From CAWJKP01 sp963843465 (GTDB lineage: Bacteria > Planctomycetota > Planctomycetia > Pirellulales > Thermoguttaceae): DNA of 64,000 nucleotides. The stretch spans positions 682,001-746,000 of the forward strand of contig CAWJKP010000002.1 in NCBI GenBank assembly GCA_963843465.1. Reading direction: 5' to 3'. The notes beneath the pieces were generated by a model. The model searched no databases. It was not told the DNA's origin and saw only the letters and a list, made by a program, of their open reading frames with translations. Position numbers and translations under genes: made by a program. Shown here piece after piece: positions 52,317 to 61,271 of the stretch. Every line of letters starts with the position of its first letter. Positions within the stretch are counted from its first letter, which is position 1.

Positions 52317-52373
52317 ACGCGACGCCCTGCTGCCCGTTCCGCCTGTCGCGGCGAGGCAAAGTGACCAAGTCAA

Positions 52374-52468
52374 GTAGGGTGGGACCAGCTCGCGTGAGCG
52401 AGCGCCGGCCCATCGATTCTGCCAGATCGTGGTGGGCCGGCGGCCGCCACGGCGTTTTCCCACCCTAC
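52374..52468. repeat. Family A palindrome, copy 6
   Basis: 95 bp, 57 nt after the methyltransferase stop. Confidence 0.95.
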
Positions 52469-52734
52469 GACTCCTGCCCACGGGAGATCGTGAAGCACGC
52501 TGTTCGGCCGATCCCGACTCGCGCAAATGTCCGGGACCGCGGTCTTGTGTCAGAAACCCTTTCGCCGTAAAGTCTTACCGAACGGCTCTCGGCGCGGCTG
52601 GGATTCACTCTTGTCGCTTCCCGCTAGGATTCCAGACACCGACTGCGACAATCCCCCGGGAACGTCTGCGACAGAACGTCATCCCCTGAAGCCCTTTGAC
52701 CGGGCTCGTCGACCAACCCCGAGAGAGATCGAAC

Positions 52735-53440
52735 ATGAAACGCCGTCAATTCCTGGCTGCCTCGTTGACCGCGGGCGCCGCCCTGGTTCTGCGAAGTCGC
52801 GCTGGGGGCCGGGACCGGCCAGGCGCCCTACCAGATGGCGAAGCTCCCTTACGCTTACGACGCCTTGGAGCCGTACATCGACGCCCGCACGATGGAGATC
52901 CACTATACCAAGCATTACGCGGGCTACGTGGCCAAGCTCAACGCCGCGGTGGCGGGCACGTCGTGGGCCGCCAAAACGCCGGAAGAGCTGGTGGCGCACC
53001 TGGACCTCCTGCCCGCGCCGATCCGCACGGCCGTTCGCAACAACGGCGGCGGCGACGTCAATCACACGATGTTCTGGGGCTTCATGTCGCACACGGGCGG
53101 CGGTCAGCCCAAGGGCGAGTTGGCCGCAGCCATCGACGCGGACCTGGGCGGCTTCGACAAGTTCGCCAAGGCGTTCTCGACTGCCGCCATCAACCAGTTC
53201 GGCAGCGGCTGGGCCTGGCTGGTGGTCGATCCGAAGAGCAAGAAGCTGGCGGTCACCGCCACGCCCAACCAGGACAGCCCGATCAGCGTCGGCCAGGCGC
53301 CGATCCTGGGGATCGACGTCTGGGAGCACGCCTATTATCTGAAGTATCAGAACCGCCGCCCGGACTACGTGAAGGCCTTCTTCCACGTCATCGATTGGGA
53401 CAACGTCGCCCAGCGGTACGGCGAGGCGTTGAAGGTTTAA
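52735..53440 (+). CDS. sodA: Exported Fe/Mn superoxide dismutase, frameshifted in this sequence
   Basis: ATG 52735 gives MKRRQFLAASLTAGAALVLR, a Tat-type signal. Near 52798 (CGCGCTGG) the frame shifts; two added bases in the CG run give RALGAGTGQAPYQMAKLPYA. The SOD body has the metal ligands in HYTKHYAGYVAKLN (His), NNGGGDVNHTMFWGFMS (His) and GIDVWEHAYYLKYQNRRPDY (Asp, His). The TPNQDSP motif resembles Mn-type enzymes. It converts superoxide to peroxide, here probably outside the cytoplasm. Start and signal depend on the frame correction. It ends convergently with the YfhO gene (4-nt overlap). Confidence 0.88.
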
Positions 53441-56400
53441 GCGGGCCGTTCATCCGCCATCAGCACGGCCGCCCGTGGAGACGGTGGTGTATCTTCGGCC
53501 ACGGGCTGGTGCGGCGTTTTCGTCGAACCAGCCAACTGCACCTTCTCCTGGAGAAAGGGGGACCGCCGAAAAATCACCGTCAAGCCCGCAGCAAGCCACG
53601 CCGCCAGACTGATCGCCGCTCCAAGGTAAAACGTCCCCGGGCGGTAGGTGTAGATCAGCCGGTGGCGGCCCGCCGGAAGCCAGACGCCGCGCAGCACGCG
53701 ATCGGTTTGCAGAATTGTCGCAGGATTGCTGCCTTGCCCCGCCGTCTGGACCTCGACCTGCCAACCGGGGTAGTATTGATCGCCCAGCACGACCAGCCCG
53801 GGGTGCGCCAACTCGGCTTCAATCTCGACCCGCTCGGGATTCACGTCGACGACACGGCACGGTTCGGCCTCGGCGTTCACGAGGTTCCCCAAGGCAGCCG
53901 GCGCGTCCGGCTTCACGCCGTTTCCGGGTCTAAGTACCGGTGAATCAATATCTGTCGGATTGTCGCCTTTCGCTCCGCGAAAGCCGCGTTCTTTCGCGGA
54001 GCGAAAGGCGACACTTGTTTCTGCGCCGGTCCTAAGGTAGCCTCCCCTCACCCCAACCCTCTCCCGAAGGGAGAGGGGGGCGCTCGTCTCGACGACTGCC
54101 GAGCGCCGCAGGTCGCGGAGTTTGCCGTCGGCAAGAAGGATCTGCTCGGTCCGCCAACGGACCGCACTCGGATCGCCTGTCGCCAGCGGCGGCAAAGTCA
54201 CCACGTCGTGGACGATCCACGCCCGGGGCAAGGCCGCCGGATTCAACCAAAGCGAGACCGTTTCTTCGCCCGGCGTATCCAGCATTCGTAGGGTGGGCTT
54301 TAGCCCGACTGGGCGGACTAAAGTCCGCCCTACGATTGACGCAAACCGGGCCCCGTCCTCCGGCGACATGGCGGGAAGCACCAAGTACCGCGACCCGGTC
54401 AGTTGCAAGCCCAGCGGCAGTACGAAGGGCAGCTCGGGTAACTCGCCGTCGATCGTGTGCTGTTCCCGCGGGATTTGTAACAGCACTTCATAGTCGTAAT
54501 CCATCATCGTACCGGCCACGTTCGCCAGCCGCATCCCGACAGACAAGTTGTGCTTCGGCGCCAGCGTCCGGCAATCCCACTGCAGCGACTCTTCCAGGCG
54601 ATTGGCCGACGACCGCTGCTGCCAAGAAGGCGGCAGCCAGAAGGGGTCGCGGTAAACACGAAATGTAGCCGGCACACACCGTGTGCCGTCCGAAACGGCA
54701 CACGGCGTGTGCCGGCTACTAGCATCTTGCCGGATGCGCTCGGCCAGCGGCGACGGGGTTTGCCAATCGAGGGCCGGCGCCGTGGCGACCATCCAGCGGT
54801 TGGCCAGGCCCAGGTCGACGACGGTCAACAGCAGCAGGGCGGGCAAGACCCAGCGGCTCCGTAAGGGGACGGTCCCACTTTCGTGGGACGAATATGGGGA
54901 CAGTCCCCCGCCCAACGCCAGCCGTCCCAGCAGCCACCAGGCCGCCAGACCGACCGCCGCGGTTTGCACCAATGCCAACAATAGATCATTGGCCGCCCCG
55001 ACGGCGTCCAGCGGGCCGAAGACCGGGTCGGGCCGGACGGAGGCCAACCAGTGCGGCCACCAGGGCCGCACTCCCAACGCGACGCCGGCCCCCAGCAGGC
55101 TCAGTCCGACCAGGCCCAGGAGCCATCGACGCGTCCGCACCACGCCGCTTGTAAAGTAGCAGGCACACTCCGTGTGCCGTCCGTCCAAGGCGGAGGAGGA
55201 AGCGGACGGCACACGGCATGTGCCTGCTACTTTGGGCGATCTGCCGTGAACGGCTTTGTCGCCCGCTGCGATCCGGTCCCAGCCTTCGGCGGCCAGCAGG
55301 CTCAGGCCCAAGGCCGCGATCGAAAAGAGCTTGGCCGGATAGCGGAAGTAGATGTAGCCCGGCAAGAATACGCTGAGCAGCCAATACAGCCCGCCGCAGG
55401 GCGGCCCCACCAGCCAAGGCCGGGCCGGGTCGCCTCCCGCGGCCGCACGAAGCTCGTTCAGCAGCCAGCCCGGTCCGAACCAGCCGAAGCCCGCCAGCAC
55501 CGCCAGCACGACCGACCACGACCACCAGACGATCCGCGGCTCCGCCCGGCGAAATCGCATCGCCGAAAGGGCCAAAAGCAGCGGTAACAGGCCCATGTAG
55601 AGCGACGGCGCCCAGACGCGCCCTTCGGCGGGCAGCACGTTCAGCCAGCGGCGATGGACGGGAAATTGTCGGCCGCTAACGTTCGGCCAAAGATACTCCG
55701 CCAGCCGCCAGGGGCCGACGCTGAACTGATAGACGTCCTCGTGGTGCGACAGCGGTTCCAGCCGCCGGCAGGTCAGGGCGTCAGTCCAGCGGCTGTCCGC
55801 CTGCGGCGGTCCGGCCGCCGGCGAGAACAGGTAAGCGGGAATCTCGTACACCGTCCGCGGAAGCCAACTATGGCTGCGTCCGCTCCGCCGGGTGAACTCA
55901 ACGGCCGGCAGGATCTGCACGGCGGCCAGCAGAAGGCCCGCCACGCAGGCCGTCGTTATCAGCACGGGCCGGGAGCGGATTTTGGATTTTGGATTTTGGA
56001 TTTTGGATTTTGGATTCTCGATCTCAGATCTCAGATTTTGGATTTCAGATTTCAGATTTTGGATTTCAGATTTTGGATTTTGGCGATCCGCTCTCCAGAG
56101 CAGCCAGGCGTAAAGGGCCGCCAGCAGGACCGCATGGTAGCCGGTCTGCGGGTCGCCGCCCAACGTGATCAACGCCAGCACGACGCCGAAGACCAGGGCC
56201 CAACGGACCTGACGCCGGACCAGCATCCGCTGGGCCGCCAGCAAGGCTAAGGGAAGCCAGGCGGCGGCGACCAGGAAAGGGAGGTTGGTGTACTGGAAGA
56301 GGACGCTGCCGGAGAAGGCGTAGGAGATTGCCGCCAAAGCGGCCGCCTCGCGGCTGGATTTCGCTTCTCGGGCCAGACGATAGGCGGACCAGGCGGCCAG

Positions 56401-56742
56401 GGCGACGTGGCCCAGAATGACGAGCTTATAGGCCCAGGCGTAAGCGATCGGCAGCAGCAATAGGGCCGTGCCGGGATAGAAGACGCAGGCCGTGGCGTTG
56501 GCCGCCAGCGGCACGCCCAGGTTCTCGTAAGGGTTCCAGAGCGGCACGCGGCCGGAAAGCCATTGATCGCGGACGAACTTCAACAACGGGTAGTAGTAGC
56601 TGCCCGCGTCGCGGAAAGCGAACACGCCCGAGCCGAAGAGTGCGCCGGCGAAGATCCAGCAGAACAGTCCGGCGACGATGGCCAGGGAGATCAAGGATTT
56701 CAGATTTTGGATTTGAGATTTCGGATTCTGGATTGCCGACAT
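53437..56742 (-). CDS. YfhO-type multispanning membrane protein riddled with in-frame repeats
   Basis: 1101 residues from MSAIQNPKSQ; the first codons are themselves repeat-derived. It has about 12-14 membrane helices (AIVAGLFCWIFAGALFGSGV, then FRDAGSYYYPLLKFVRDQWL, the YfhO signature; RVPLWNPYENLGVPLAANA). The C-terminal soluble part ends with VEIEAELAHPGLVVLGDQYY and PGWQVEV, the usual YfhO close. YfhO proteins are GT-C-like and are thought to transfer sugars to envelope polymers. At least seven repeats are translated without frame loss: 53962-54012, 54043-54080, 54288-54333, 54665-54719, 54865-54908, 55156-55230 and 55977-56083. Confidence 0.85.
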   Translation of the reverse strand: MSAIQNPKSQIQNLKSLISLAIVAGLFCWIFAGALFGSGVFAFRDAGSYYYPLLKFVRDQWLSGRVPLWNPYENLGVPLAANATACVFYPGTALLLLPIAYAWAYKLVILGHVALAAWSAYRLAREAKSSREAAALAAISYAFSGSVLFQYTNLPFLVAAAWLPLALLAAQRMLVRRQVRWALVFGVVLALITLGGDPQTGYHAVLLAALYAWLLWRADRQNPKSEIQNLKSEIQNLRSEIENPKSKIQNPKSKIRSRPVLITTACVAGLLLAAVQILPAVEFTRRSGRSHSWLPRTVYEIPAYLFSPAAGPPQADSRWTDALTCRRLEPLSHHEDVYQFSVGPWRLAEYLWPNVSGRQFPVHRRWLNVLPAEGRVWAPSLYMGLLPLLLALSAMRFRRAEPRIVWWSWSVVLAVLAGFGWFGPGWLLNELRAAAGGDPARPWLVGPPCGGLYWLLSVFLPGYIYFRYPAKLFSIAALGLSLLAAEGWDRIAAGDKAVHGRSPKVAGTCRVPSASSSALDGRHTECACYFTSGVVRTRRWLLGLVGLSLLGAGVALGVRPWWPHWLASVRPDPVFGPLDAVGAANDLLLALVQTAAVGLAAWWLLGRLALGGGLSPYSSHESGTVPLRSRWVLPALLLLTVVDLGLANRWMVATAPALDWQTPSPLAERIRQDASSRHTPCAVSDGTRCVPATFRVYRDPFWLPPSWQQRSSANRLEESLQWDCRTLAPKHNLSVGMRLANVAGTMMDYDYEVLLQIPREQHTIDGELPELPFVLPLGLQLTGSRYLVLPAMSPEDGARFASIVGRTLVRPVGLKPTLRMLDTPGEETVSLWLNPAALPRAWIVHDVVTLPPLATGDPSAVRWRTEQILLADGKLRDLRRSAVVETSAPLSLRERVGVRGGYLRTGAETSVAFRSAKERGFRGAKGDNPTDIDSPVLRPGNGVKPDAPAALGNLVNAEAEPCRVVDVNPERVEIEAELAHPGLVVLGDQYYPGWQVEVQTAGQGSNPATILQTDRVLRGVWLPAGRHRLIYTYRPGTFYLGAAISLAAWLAAGLTVIFRRSPFLQEKVQLAGSTKTPHQPVAEDTPPSPRAAVLMADERPA
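53962..54012. repeat. Family J-like palindrome inside YfhO (GTCGCCTTTCGC...GCGAAAGGCGAC)
   Basis: 51 bp, a multiple of three, with internal CGCTCCGCG. Confidence 0.9.
54043..54080. repeat. Family P hairpin, copy 2, inside YfhO
   Basis: CCCCTCACCCCAACCCTCTC then GGGAGAGGGG; read as APLSLRERVGVRGG. Confidence 0.8.
54288..54333. repeat. Family E palindrome, copy 2, inside YfhO
   Basis: 46 bp, GTAGGGTGGGCTTTAGCCC...GTCCGCCCTAC; same length as copy 3 at 62537. Confidence 0.92.
54665..54719. repeat. Family B palindrome, copy 3, inside YfhO
   Basis: 55 bp, GTAGCCGGCACACACC...GTGTGCCGGCTAC; read as SSRHTPCAVSDGTRCVPAT. Confidence 0.93.
54865..54908. repeat. Family M palindrome, copy 2, inside YfhO
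   Basis: 44 bp, GGGGACGGTCCCAC...GGGGACAGTCCCC. Confidence 0.85.
55156..55230. repeat. Family B palindrome, copy 4, inside YfhO
   Basis: 75 bp (25 codons), GTAGCAGGCACACTCC...TGCCTGCTAC; followed by TGCCGTGAACGGC, as beside copy 2. Confidence 0.93.
55977..56083. repeat. GGATTTTGGATTT short-period repeat (family K) inside YfhO
   Basis: About ten imperfect units of GGATTTT(GG)/CAGATTT; on the minus strand they encode QNPKSEIQNLKSEIQNLRSE and onward, an 11-residue-like hydrophilic repeat. Confidence 0.93.
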
Positions 56743-56787
56743 GGGATTCCCACAACAATCCAAAATCCAAAATCTAAAATCTACTGG
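56694..56787. repeat. Family K repeat, inverted pair between YfhO and atpC
   Basis: GGATTTCAGATTTTGGATTT units (56694-56734) face CAATCCAAAATCCAAAATCT (56757-56785), forming a palindrome that ends CTAC. It encodes the start of the YfhO protein and, on the minus strand, the end of atpC. Confidence 0.88.
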
Positions 56788-57175
56788 CCACCCGCAGCTC
56801 GGCCCGCGCCTGGCTCACCAGGCGGTCGCGGATCTCCATCAGCTCGGGTGAGTTGGCGGGACGCTGCCGCGCGGCATCCAGGCGGCCACGGGCTTCTTCC
56901 TCAACGAGGTCTTCGGCCCGCAGCGCGCGGTTGGTGAGCACGGAGACCACGTTGTCGATGACCTCCACGAAGCCGCCCTCGATGTAGTAGCGGGCGGTCT
57001 CATCCTGGTCTTTGTGCAGGATCCGCATCTCGCCGGCGCCCAGCCGCCCGATCATCGGGCTGCGGCCGGGAGCCAGGCCGATCTCGCCGTCGAACAGCGG
57101 CAGGGCCACGAAGTCGGCCGGCTGGTCGAGGATCGTCTTCTCGGGCGTGACCACAATGCACTGGAGCTTGGCCAT
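56774..57175 (-). CDS. atpC: ATP synthase epsilon subunit
   Basis: 133 residues, MAKLQCIVVTPEKTILDQPA and FVALPLFDGEIGLAPGRSPM (beta-sandwich), then the helical C-terminus that can inhibit the enzyme. The last codons SRF and TAG lie in the family K repeat. Last gene of the operon, 2 nt after atpD. Confidence 0.97.
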   Translation of the reverse strand: MAKLQCIVVTPEKTILDQPADFVALPLFDGEIGLAPGRSPMIGRLGAGEMRILHKDQDETARYYIEGGFVEVIDNVVSVLTNRALRAEDLVEEEARGRLDAARQRPANSPELMEIRDRLVSQARAELRVASRF

Positions 57176-57177
57176 GC

Positions 57178-58641
57178 TTAGTTCTTTCCGGCGGTTTCCA
57201 ATTTCTTGGCCTGTTGCACCGCCTGCTCGATGGGGCCGACGTACATGAAGGCCTGCTCGGGCAAGTGGTCCCACTTGCCGTCGGCGATCTCCTCGAAGCT
57301 GCGGACGGTGTCCTCCAGCGGCGTGATCTCACCGGGCTTGCCGGTGAAGACCTCGGCCACCAGGAAGGGCTGCGAGAGGAACCGCTCCATGCGGCGTGCC
57401 CGGTGGACCACCTGCTTGTCCTGCTCGCTCAGCTCGTCGACGCCGAGGATGGCGATGATGTCCTGCAATTCGCGGTAGCGCTGCAAGGTGGTCTGCACGC
57501 GGCGTGCGACGCGGTAATGGCGCTCGCCGACGTACTGCGGGTCGAGGATGCGGCTGGAGGAGGCCAGCGGATCGACGGCCGGATAGATGCCTTTCTCGGA
57601 GATCGCCCGCTCCAGGTAGAGGAAGGCGTCCAACTGACCGAAGGCCGCGGCGGGGGCCGGGTCGGTGGGGTCGTCGGCCGGGACGTAGACCGCCTGCACC
57701 GAAGTGATGGCCCCCTTCGCGGTCGAGGCGATCCGCTCCTGCAAGGCGCCCATTTCCGTGGCCAGCGTGGGCTGGTAGCCCACGGCCGAAGGCATGCGGC
57801 CCAGCAAGGCCGAGACCTCGCTGCCGGCCTGGGAGAAGCGGAAGATGTTGTCGATGAACAAGAGCACGTCCGCACCGGTGTTGTCGCGGAAGAACTCGGC
57901 CATCGTCAGTGCCGACAGGGCCACGCGGAGCCGGGCTCCCGGCGGCTCGTTCATCTGGCCGAAGACCATGCAGGTCTGCTCCAGCACGCTGCGGCCGGTG
58001 TCGCCGATCTTCGACTCCTGCATTTCCAGCCAGAGGTCGTTGCCCTCGCGGGTCCGCTCGCCGACGCCGGCGAAGACCGAGTAGCCGCCGTGGGCGCTGG
58101 CGATGCGGGCGATGAGCTCGGTGAGGATCACGGTCTTGCCCAGCCCGGCGCCGCCGAACAAGCCCGCCTTGCCGCCGCGGACGAAGGGCGTCAAGAGGTC
58201 GATGACCTTGATGCCCGTCTCGAACAGCTCGGTCTTGGTCGACAGGTCGGTGACCGGGGGCGCATCGCGGTGGATCGGCCACCGCTGGTCGACCTGGATC
58301 GGGCCGCGGTTGTCGATGGGCTGGCCCAGCAGGTTGAAGACGCGTCCGAGGGTCGCCTTTCCCACGGGGACCGTCAGCGGCCCGCCCGTGTCGACGCAGT
58401 CCATGCCGCGGACCAGGCCGTCGGTGCTGCCCATGGCAATGCAGCGGACGTGCCCGCCGCCGAGGTGCTGCTGGACCTCGCCGATGAGGTCCAGTTTTAC
58501 CCCCTTGTGGTCGCTGTGGATCTCCAGGGCGTGGTAGATCGGCGGCAGTTGGTTTTCGGCGAACTCCACGTCGAAGGTCGAGCCGATCACCTGGACCACG
58601 TGGCCGATGTTGCGGTCGGTTTGCGGAACAGTGGTGGACAT
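57178..58641 (-). CDS. atpD: ATP synthase beta subunit
   Basis: 487 residues. Walker A is GGAGLGKT (Leu replacing the usual Val). VLLFIDNIFRFSQAGSEVSA (Walker B), the DELSEQDK segment and ALLGRMPSAVGYQPTLATEM are canonical. It holds the catalytic nucleotide sites of F1. Normal length. Confidence 0.99.
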   Translation of the reverse strand: MSTTVPQTDRNIGHVVQVIGSTFDVEFAENQLPPIYHALEIHSDHKGVKLDLIGEVQQHLGGGHVRCIAMGSTDGLVRGMDCVDTGGPLTVPVGKATLGRVFNLLGQPIDNRGPIQVDQRWPIHRDAPPVTDLSTKTELFETGIKVIDLLTPFVRGGKAGLFGGAGLGKTVILTELIARIASAHGGYSVFAGVGERTREGNDLWLEMQESKIGDTGRSVLEQTCMVFGQMNEPPGARLRVALSALTMAEFFRDNTGADVLLFIDNIFRFSQAGSEVSALLGRMPSAVGYQPTLATEMGALQERIASTAKGAITSVQAVYVPADDPTDPAPAAAFGQLDAFLYLERAISEKGIYPAVDPLASSSRILDPQYVGERHYRVARRVQTTLQRYRELQDIIAILGVDELSEQDKQVVHRARRMERFLSQPFLVAEVFTGKPGEITPLEDTVRSFEEIADGKWDHLPEQAFMYVGPIEQAVQQAKKLETAGKN

Positions 58642-58689
58642 GGCAAAAGGCGTTTCGTTCTTGGGTTGTAGGAACCGGTCAACGAATGC

Positions 58690-59568
58690 TCATTTATTCA
58701 CCGTCTCGGCGCCGCCGATCACCTCGAGGATCTCGGAAGTGATCTGCGACTGGCGGGCGCGGTTATAGGTCATGCTGAGGTTGGAAATAATCGTATCGGC
58801 GTTCTCGGTGGCGGCCTTCATGGCCAACATCCGCGCGATCTGCTCGCTCACCGCCGCGTCGAGAAAACACTTGAACAGGCGGATCTTGAAGCTGGCGGGC
58901 ACCACCTCCTCGAGAATGCTGGCGGCCGACGGCAGGAACTCGTAGAGGGCCTCCTCGGACGCCTCTTCCTGCTCTTGGCCGCCCAACTCGGCCAGCGGCA
59001 AGAGCGTTTCCGCCGCGGGATACTGGCGGCTGATGGACTCGAAGCGGGTATAGACCACGTCCAGCCGGTCCAGCCGGCGGGTCAGAAAGGCCTCCAGGTA
59101 ACGCTGGGCCAGCGGCTCGACCTGGTCGAAGCGCGGCCGATCCTCGAACTGCGTATAACGCTCGGCGACCGGGATGCCGCGAAAGCGAAAGCCCGAGATG
59201 CCGCGCTTGCCCGAAACGTCCAGCGTGATTTCCGGGACTTCGTTCTTGAGCGTCTGTAAGCGGGACAGCGCCAGCCGCATCACCCCGCCGTTGTAACCGC
59301 CGCACAGTCCGCGATTGGCCGAAAGCACCAGCACCGCCGCGCGGCGGACCTCGGGACGGGGCTCCAAGAGCGGATGGCTCACCTCCAGGCCGCCATGCGC
59401 CAGATGGGACACCAGGGTCGTGATCCGCCGCGTGTAGGCCGCCGCCGCCGCGGCGCGGTCCATCGCCCCCTTGAAGCGGGCCGTGGCAATCAACTCCATG
59501 GTCCGCGTAATCTTGCGGATGTTGCGGATCGACTTGCGGCGTCTATCGAGGGCTCGGGCTTTGGCCAT
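58690..59568 (-). CDS. atpG: ATP synthase gamma subunit
   Basis: 292 residues, MAKARALDRRRKSIRNIRKI then TRTMELIATARFKGA, and the C-terminal coiled-coil end SMTYNRARQSQITSEILEVI. It forms the rotating shaft. Normal length; the A7 palindrome separates it from atpA. Confidence 0.98.
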   Translation of the reverse strand: MAKARALDRRRKSIRNIRKITRTMELIATARFKGAMDRAAAAAAYTRRITTLVSHLAHGGLEVSHPLLEPRPEVRRAAVLVLSANRGLCGGYNGGVMRLALSRLQTLKNEVPEITLDVSGKRGISGFRFRGIPVAERYTQFEDRPRFDQVEPLAQRYLEAFLTRRLDRLDVVYTRFESISRQYPAAETLLPLAELGGQEQEEASEEALYEFLPSAASILEEVVPASFKIRLFKCFLDAAVSEQIARMLAMKAATENADTIISNLSMTYNRARQSQITSEILEVIGGAETVNK

Positions 59569-59594
59569 GATTACTTACCCAGTTTTGGGAGGAC

Positions 59595-59692
59595 GTAGGG
59601 TGGGACAAGGCCGCGCTAGCGGCCGCCGGCCCACCAGGGTCCGGCACATTGGTGGGCCGGCGCTCGCCCAAGGCGAGCTTGTCCCACCCTAC
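59595..59692. repeat. Family A palindrome, copy 7
   Basis: 98 bp in the atpA-atpG gap, inside the ATP synthase operon. On the minus strand its GTAG lies 7 nt after the atpA stop. Confidence 0.95.
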
Positions 59693-59699
59693 GGCTACT

Positions 59700-61271
59700 C
59701 TAGGGCGATTTTCCCTCACCCTGGCCCTCTCCCGGAGGGTGAGGGGAACCCTTTTTCTTACTGGCGTACGCCTGCTGGAACTCGGCAAGCGCCTTGTCCA
59801 ACTCGGCCATCGCGTCGTCGTCGAGCTTCTTGGTGTCGGTGATCTTCTGCCAGAGGGTGTGCTTCGTAGTCCGCATGAACTCCAGCAAGGCCGACTCCCA
59901 GGCGCGGACCTCGGCGATCGGAATCTTGTCCAAGTGGCCGTGGGTGCCGGCGTAGATGCTCAACACCTGGTCGGTGACGTGCATCGGGTGGTAGAGGCCC
60001 TGCTTCAACAGCTCGGTCATGCGGTAGCCGCGGTCCAGCCGCGACTGGGTGGCCGCGTCGAGCTCGGTGCCCATCTGGGCGAAGGCCTCCAGCTCGCGGA
60101 AGGCGGCCAGGTCCAGCCGCAGGCCGCCGGCCACTTCGCGCCGCTTCATCGCGGGGATCTGCGCCTTGCCGCCCACGCGGGAGACCGAGATGCCCACGTT
60201 CATCGCCGGCCGCTGCCCGGCGAAGAAGAGGTCCGGCTGCAAGTAGATCTGGCCGTCGGTGATGGAGATCACGTTGGTGGGGATGTAGGCCGAGACCTCG
60301 CCTTCGAGGGTTTCCACGATGGGCAGCGCGGTGAGCGAGCCGCCGCCGAGCTGGTCGCTAAGCTTCGCCGAGCGCTCCAAGAGGCGGCTGTGGGCGTAGA
60401 AGATGTCGCCCGGGTAGGCCTCGCGTCCCGGCGGGCGGCGCATCAACAGCGAGATCTGCCGGTAGGCCTGGGCCTGGCGGGAGAGATCGTCGTAGATCAC
60501 CAGCGTGTGGCCGCCCTGGTACATGAAATACTCGGCCATGGCGCAGCCGGCATAGGGAGCGATGTATTGCAGCGAGGCCGGATCGCTGGCGCCGGCCAGG
60601 ATCACCGCGGTGTAGTCCAAAGCGCCTTCGCGGCGGAGCACGTCGATCAGGCCGGCCACGGCCGATTCCTTCTGGCCGATGGCCACGTAGAAGCACTTGA
60701 CGTCGGTCCCCTTCTGGTTGAGGATCGTGTCGATGCAGATCGCGGTCTTGCCCGTCTTGCGGTCGCCGATGATCAGCTCGCGCTGCCCGCGGCCGATGGG
60801 GGTCATGGCGTCGATGGCCTTGATGCCGGTCTGCAAAGGCTGGTTCACCGGCTGGCGCTCGGCCACGCCGGGGGCGGGCGACTCGACGGAGCGGCGCTCG
60901 GTGGTGACGATCGGGCCTTTGCCGTCCAGGGGATTGCCCAAGGGATCGATCACGCGGCCCAATACGGCGTCGCCCACCGGCACGCTCAAGAGCTGGCCGG
61001 TGCTCCGCACCTCGTCGCCCTCGTTGATGCTGAGGTAGTCGCCGAGGATGATCACGCCCACCGAGGCCTCTTCGAGGTTGAAGGCCAGCCCTTGGACGCC
61101 GCTGGGGAAGGCGACCATCTCGCCGGACATCACGCCCGACAGGCCGTAGACCCGGGCGATGCCGTCGCCGACCTCCAGCACCCGCCCTACCTCGCGGATG
61201 TCGATCCGCGACTGGTACTGCTGGATCTCATGCTGGAGAACGGAAGCGATCTCGTCGGCTTTGAATCTCAT
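59700..61271 (-). CDS. atpA: ATP synthase alpha subunit with repeat-encoded tail
   Basis: 523 residues from MRFKADEIASVLQHEIQQYQ. Walker A GDRKTGKTAICIDTI, the alpha-specific VYVAIGQK-like CFYVAIGQKESAVAGLIDVL and PGREAYPGDIFYAHSRLLER are present. The C-terminal GSPHPPGEGQGEGKSP is translated from a family P hairpin (59713-59747). The start overlaps atpH by 44 nt. Confidence 0.98.
   Translation of the reverse strand: MRFKADEIASVLQHEIQQYQSRIDIREVGRVLEVGDGIARVYGLSGVMSGEMVAFPSGVQGLAFNLEEASVGVIILGDYLSINEGDEVRSTGQLLSVPVGDAVLGRVIDPLGNPLDGKGPIVTTERRSVESPAPGVAERQPVNQPLQTGIKAIDAMTPIGRGQRELIIGDRKTGKTAICIDTILNQKGTDVKCFYVAIGQKESAVAGLIDVLRREGALDYTAVILAGASDPASLQYIAPYAGCAMAEYFMYQGGHTLVIYDDLSRQAQAYRQISLLMRRPPGREAYPGDIFYAHSRLLERSAKLSDQLGGGSLTALPIVETLEGEVSAYIPTNVISITDGQIYLQPDLFFAGQRPAMNVGISVSRVGGKAQIPAMKRREVAGGLRLDLAAFRELEAFAQMGTELDAATQSRLDRGYRMTELLKQGLYHPMHVTDQVLSIYAGTHGHLDKIPIAEVRAWESALLEFMRTTKHTLWQKITDTKKLDDDAMAELDKALAEFQQAYASKKKGSPHPPGEGQGEGKSP
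59713..59747. repeat. Family P hairpin, copy 3, in the 3' end of atpA
   Basis: CCCTCACCCTGGCCCTCTCC then CGGAGGGTGAGGGG, coding for the AtpA tail. Confidence 0.85.

Noticed and set aside
53962..56083. CRISPR array because of many repeats
   Set aside because: Units are from different families, palindromic, of different lengths and not regularly spaced; no cas genes.
55977..56083. Coiled-coil or LRR-like repeat domain (NPKSEIQNLKSE)
   Set aside because: The DNA is a short-period repeat of the kind also found in the spacer at 56757-56785, so the peptide repeat is a by-product.
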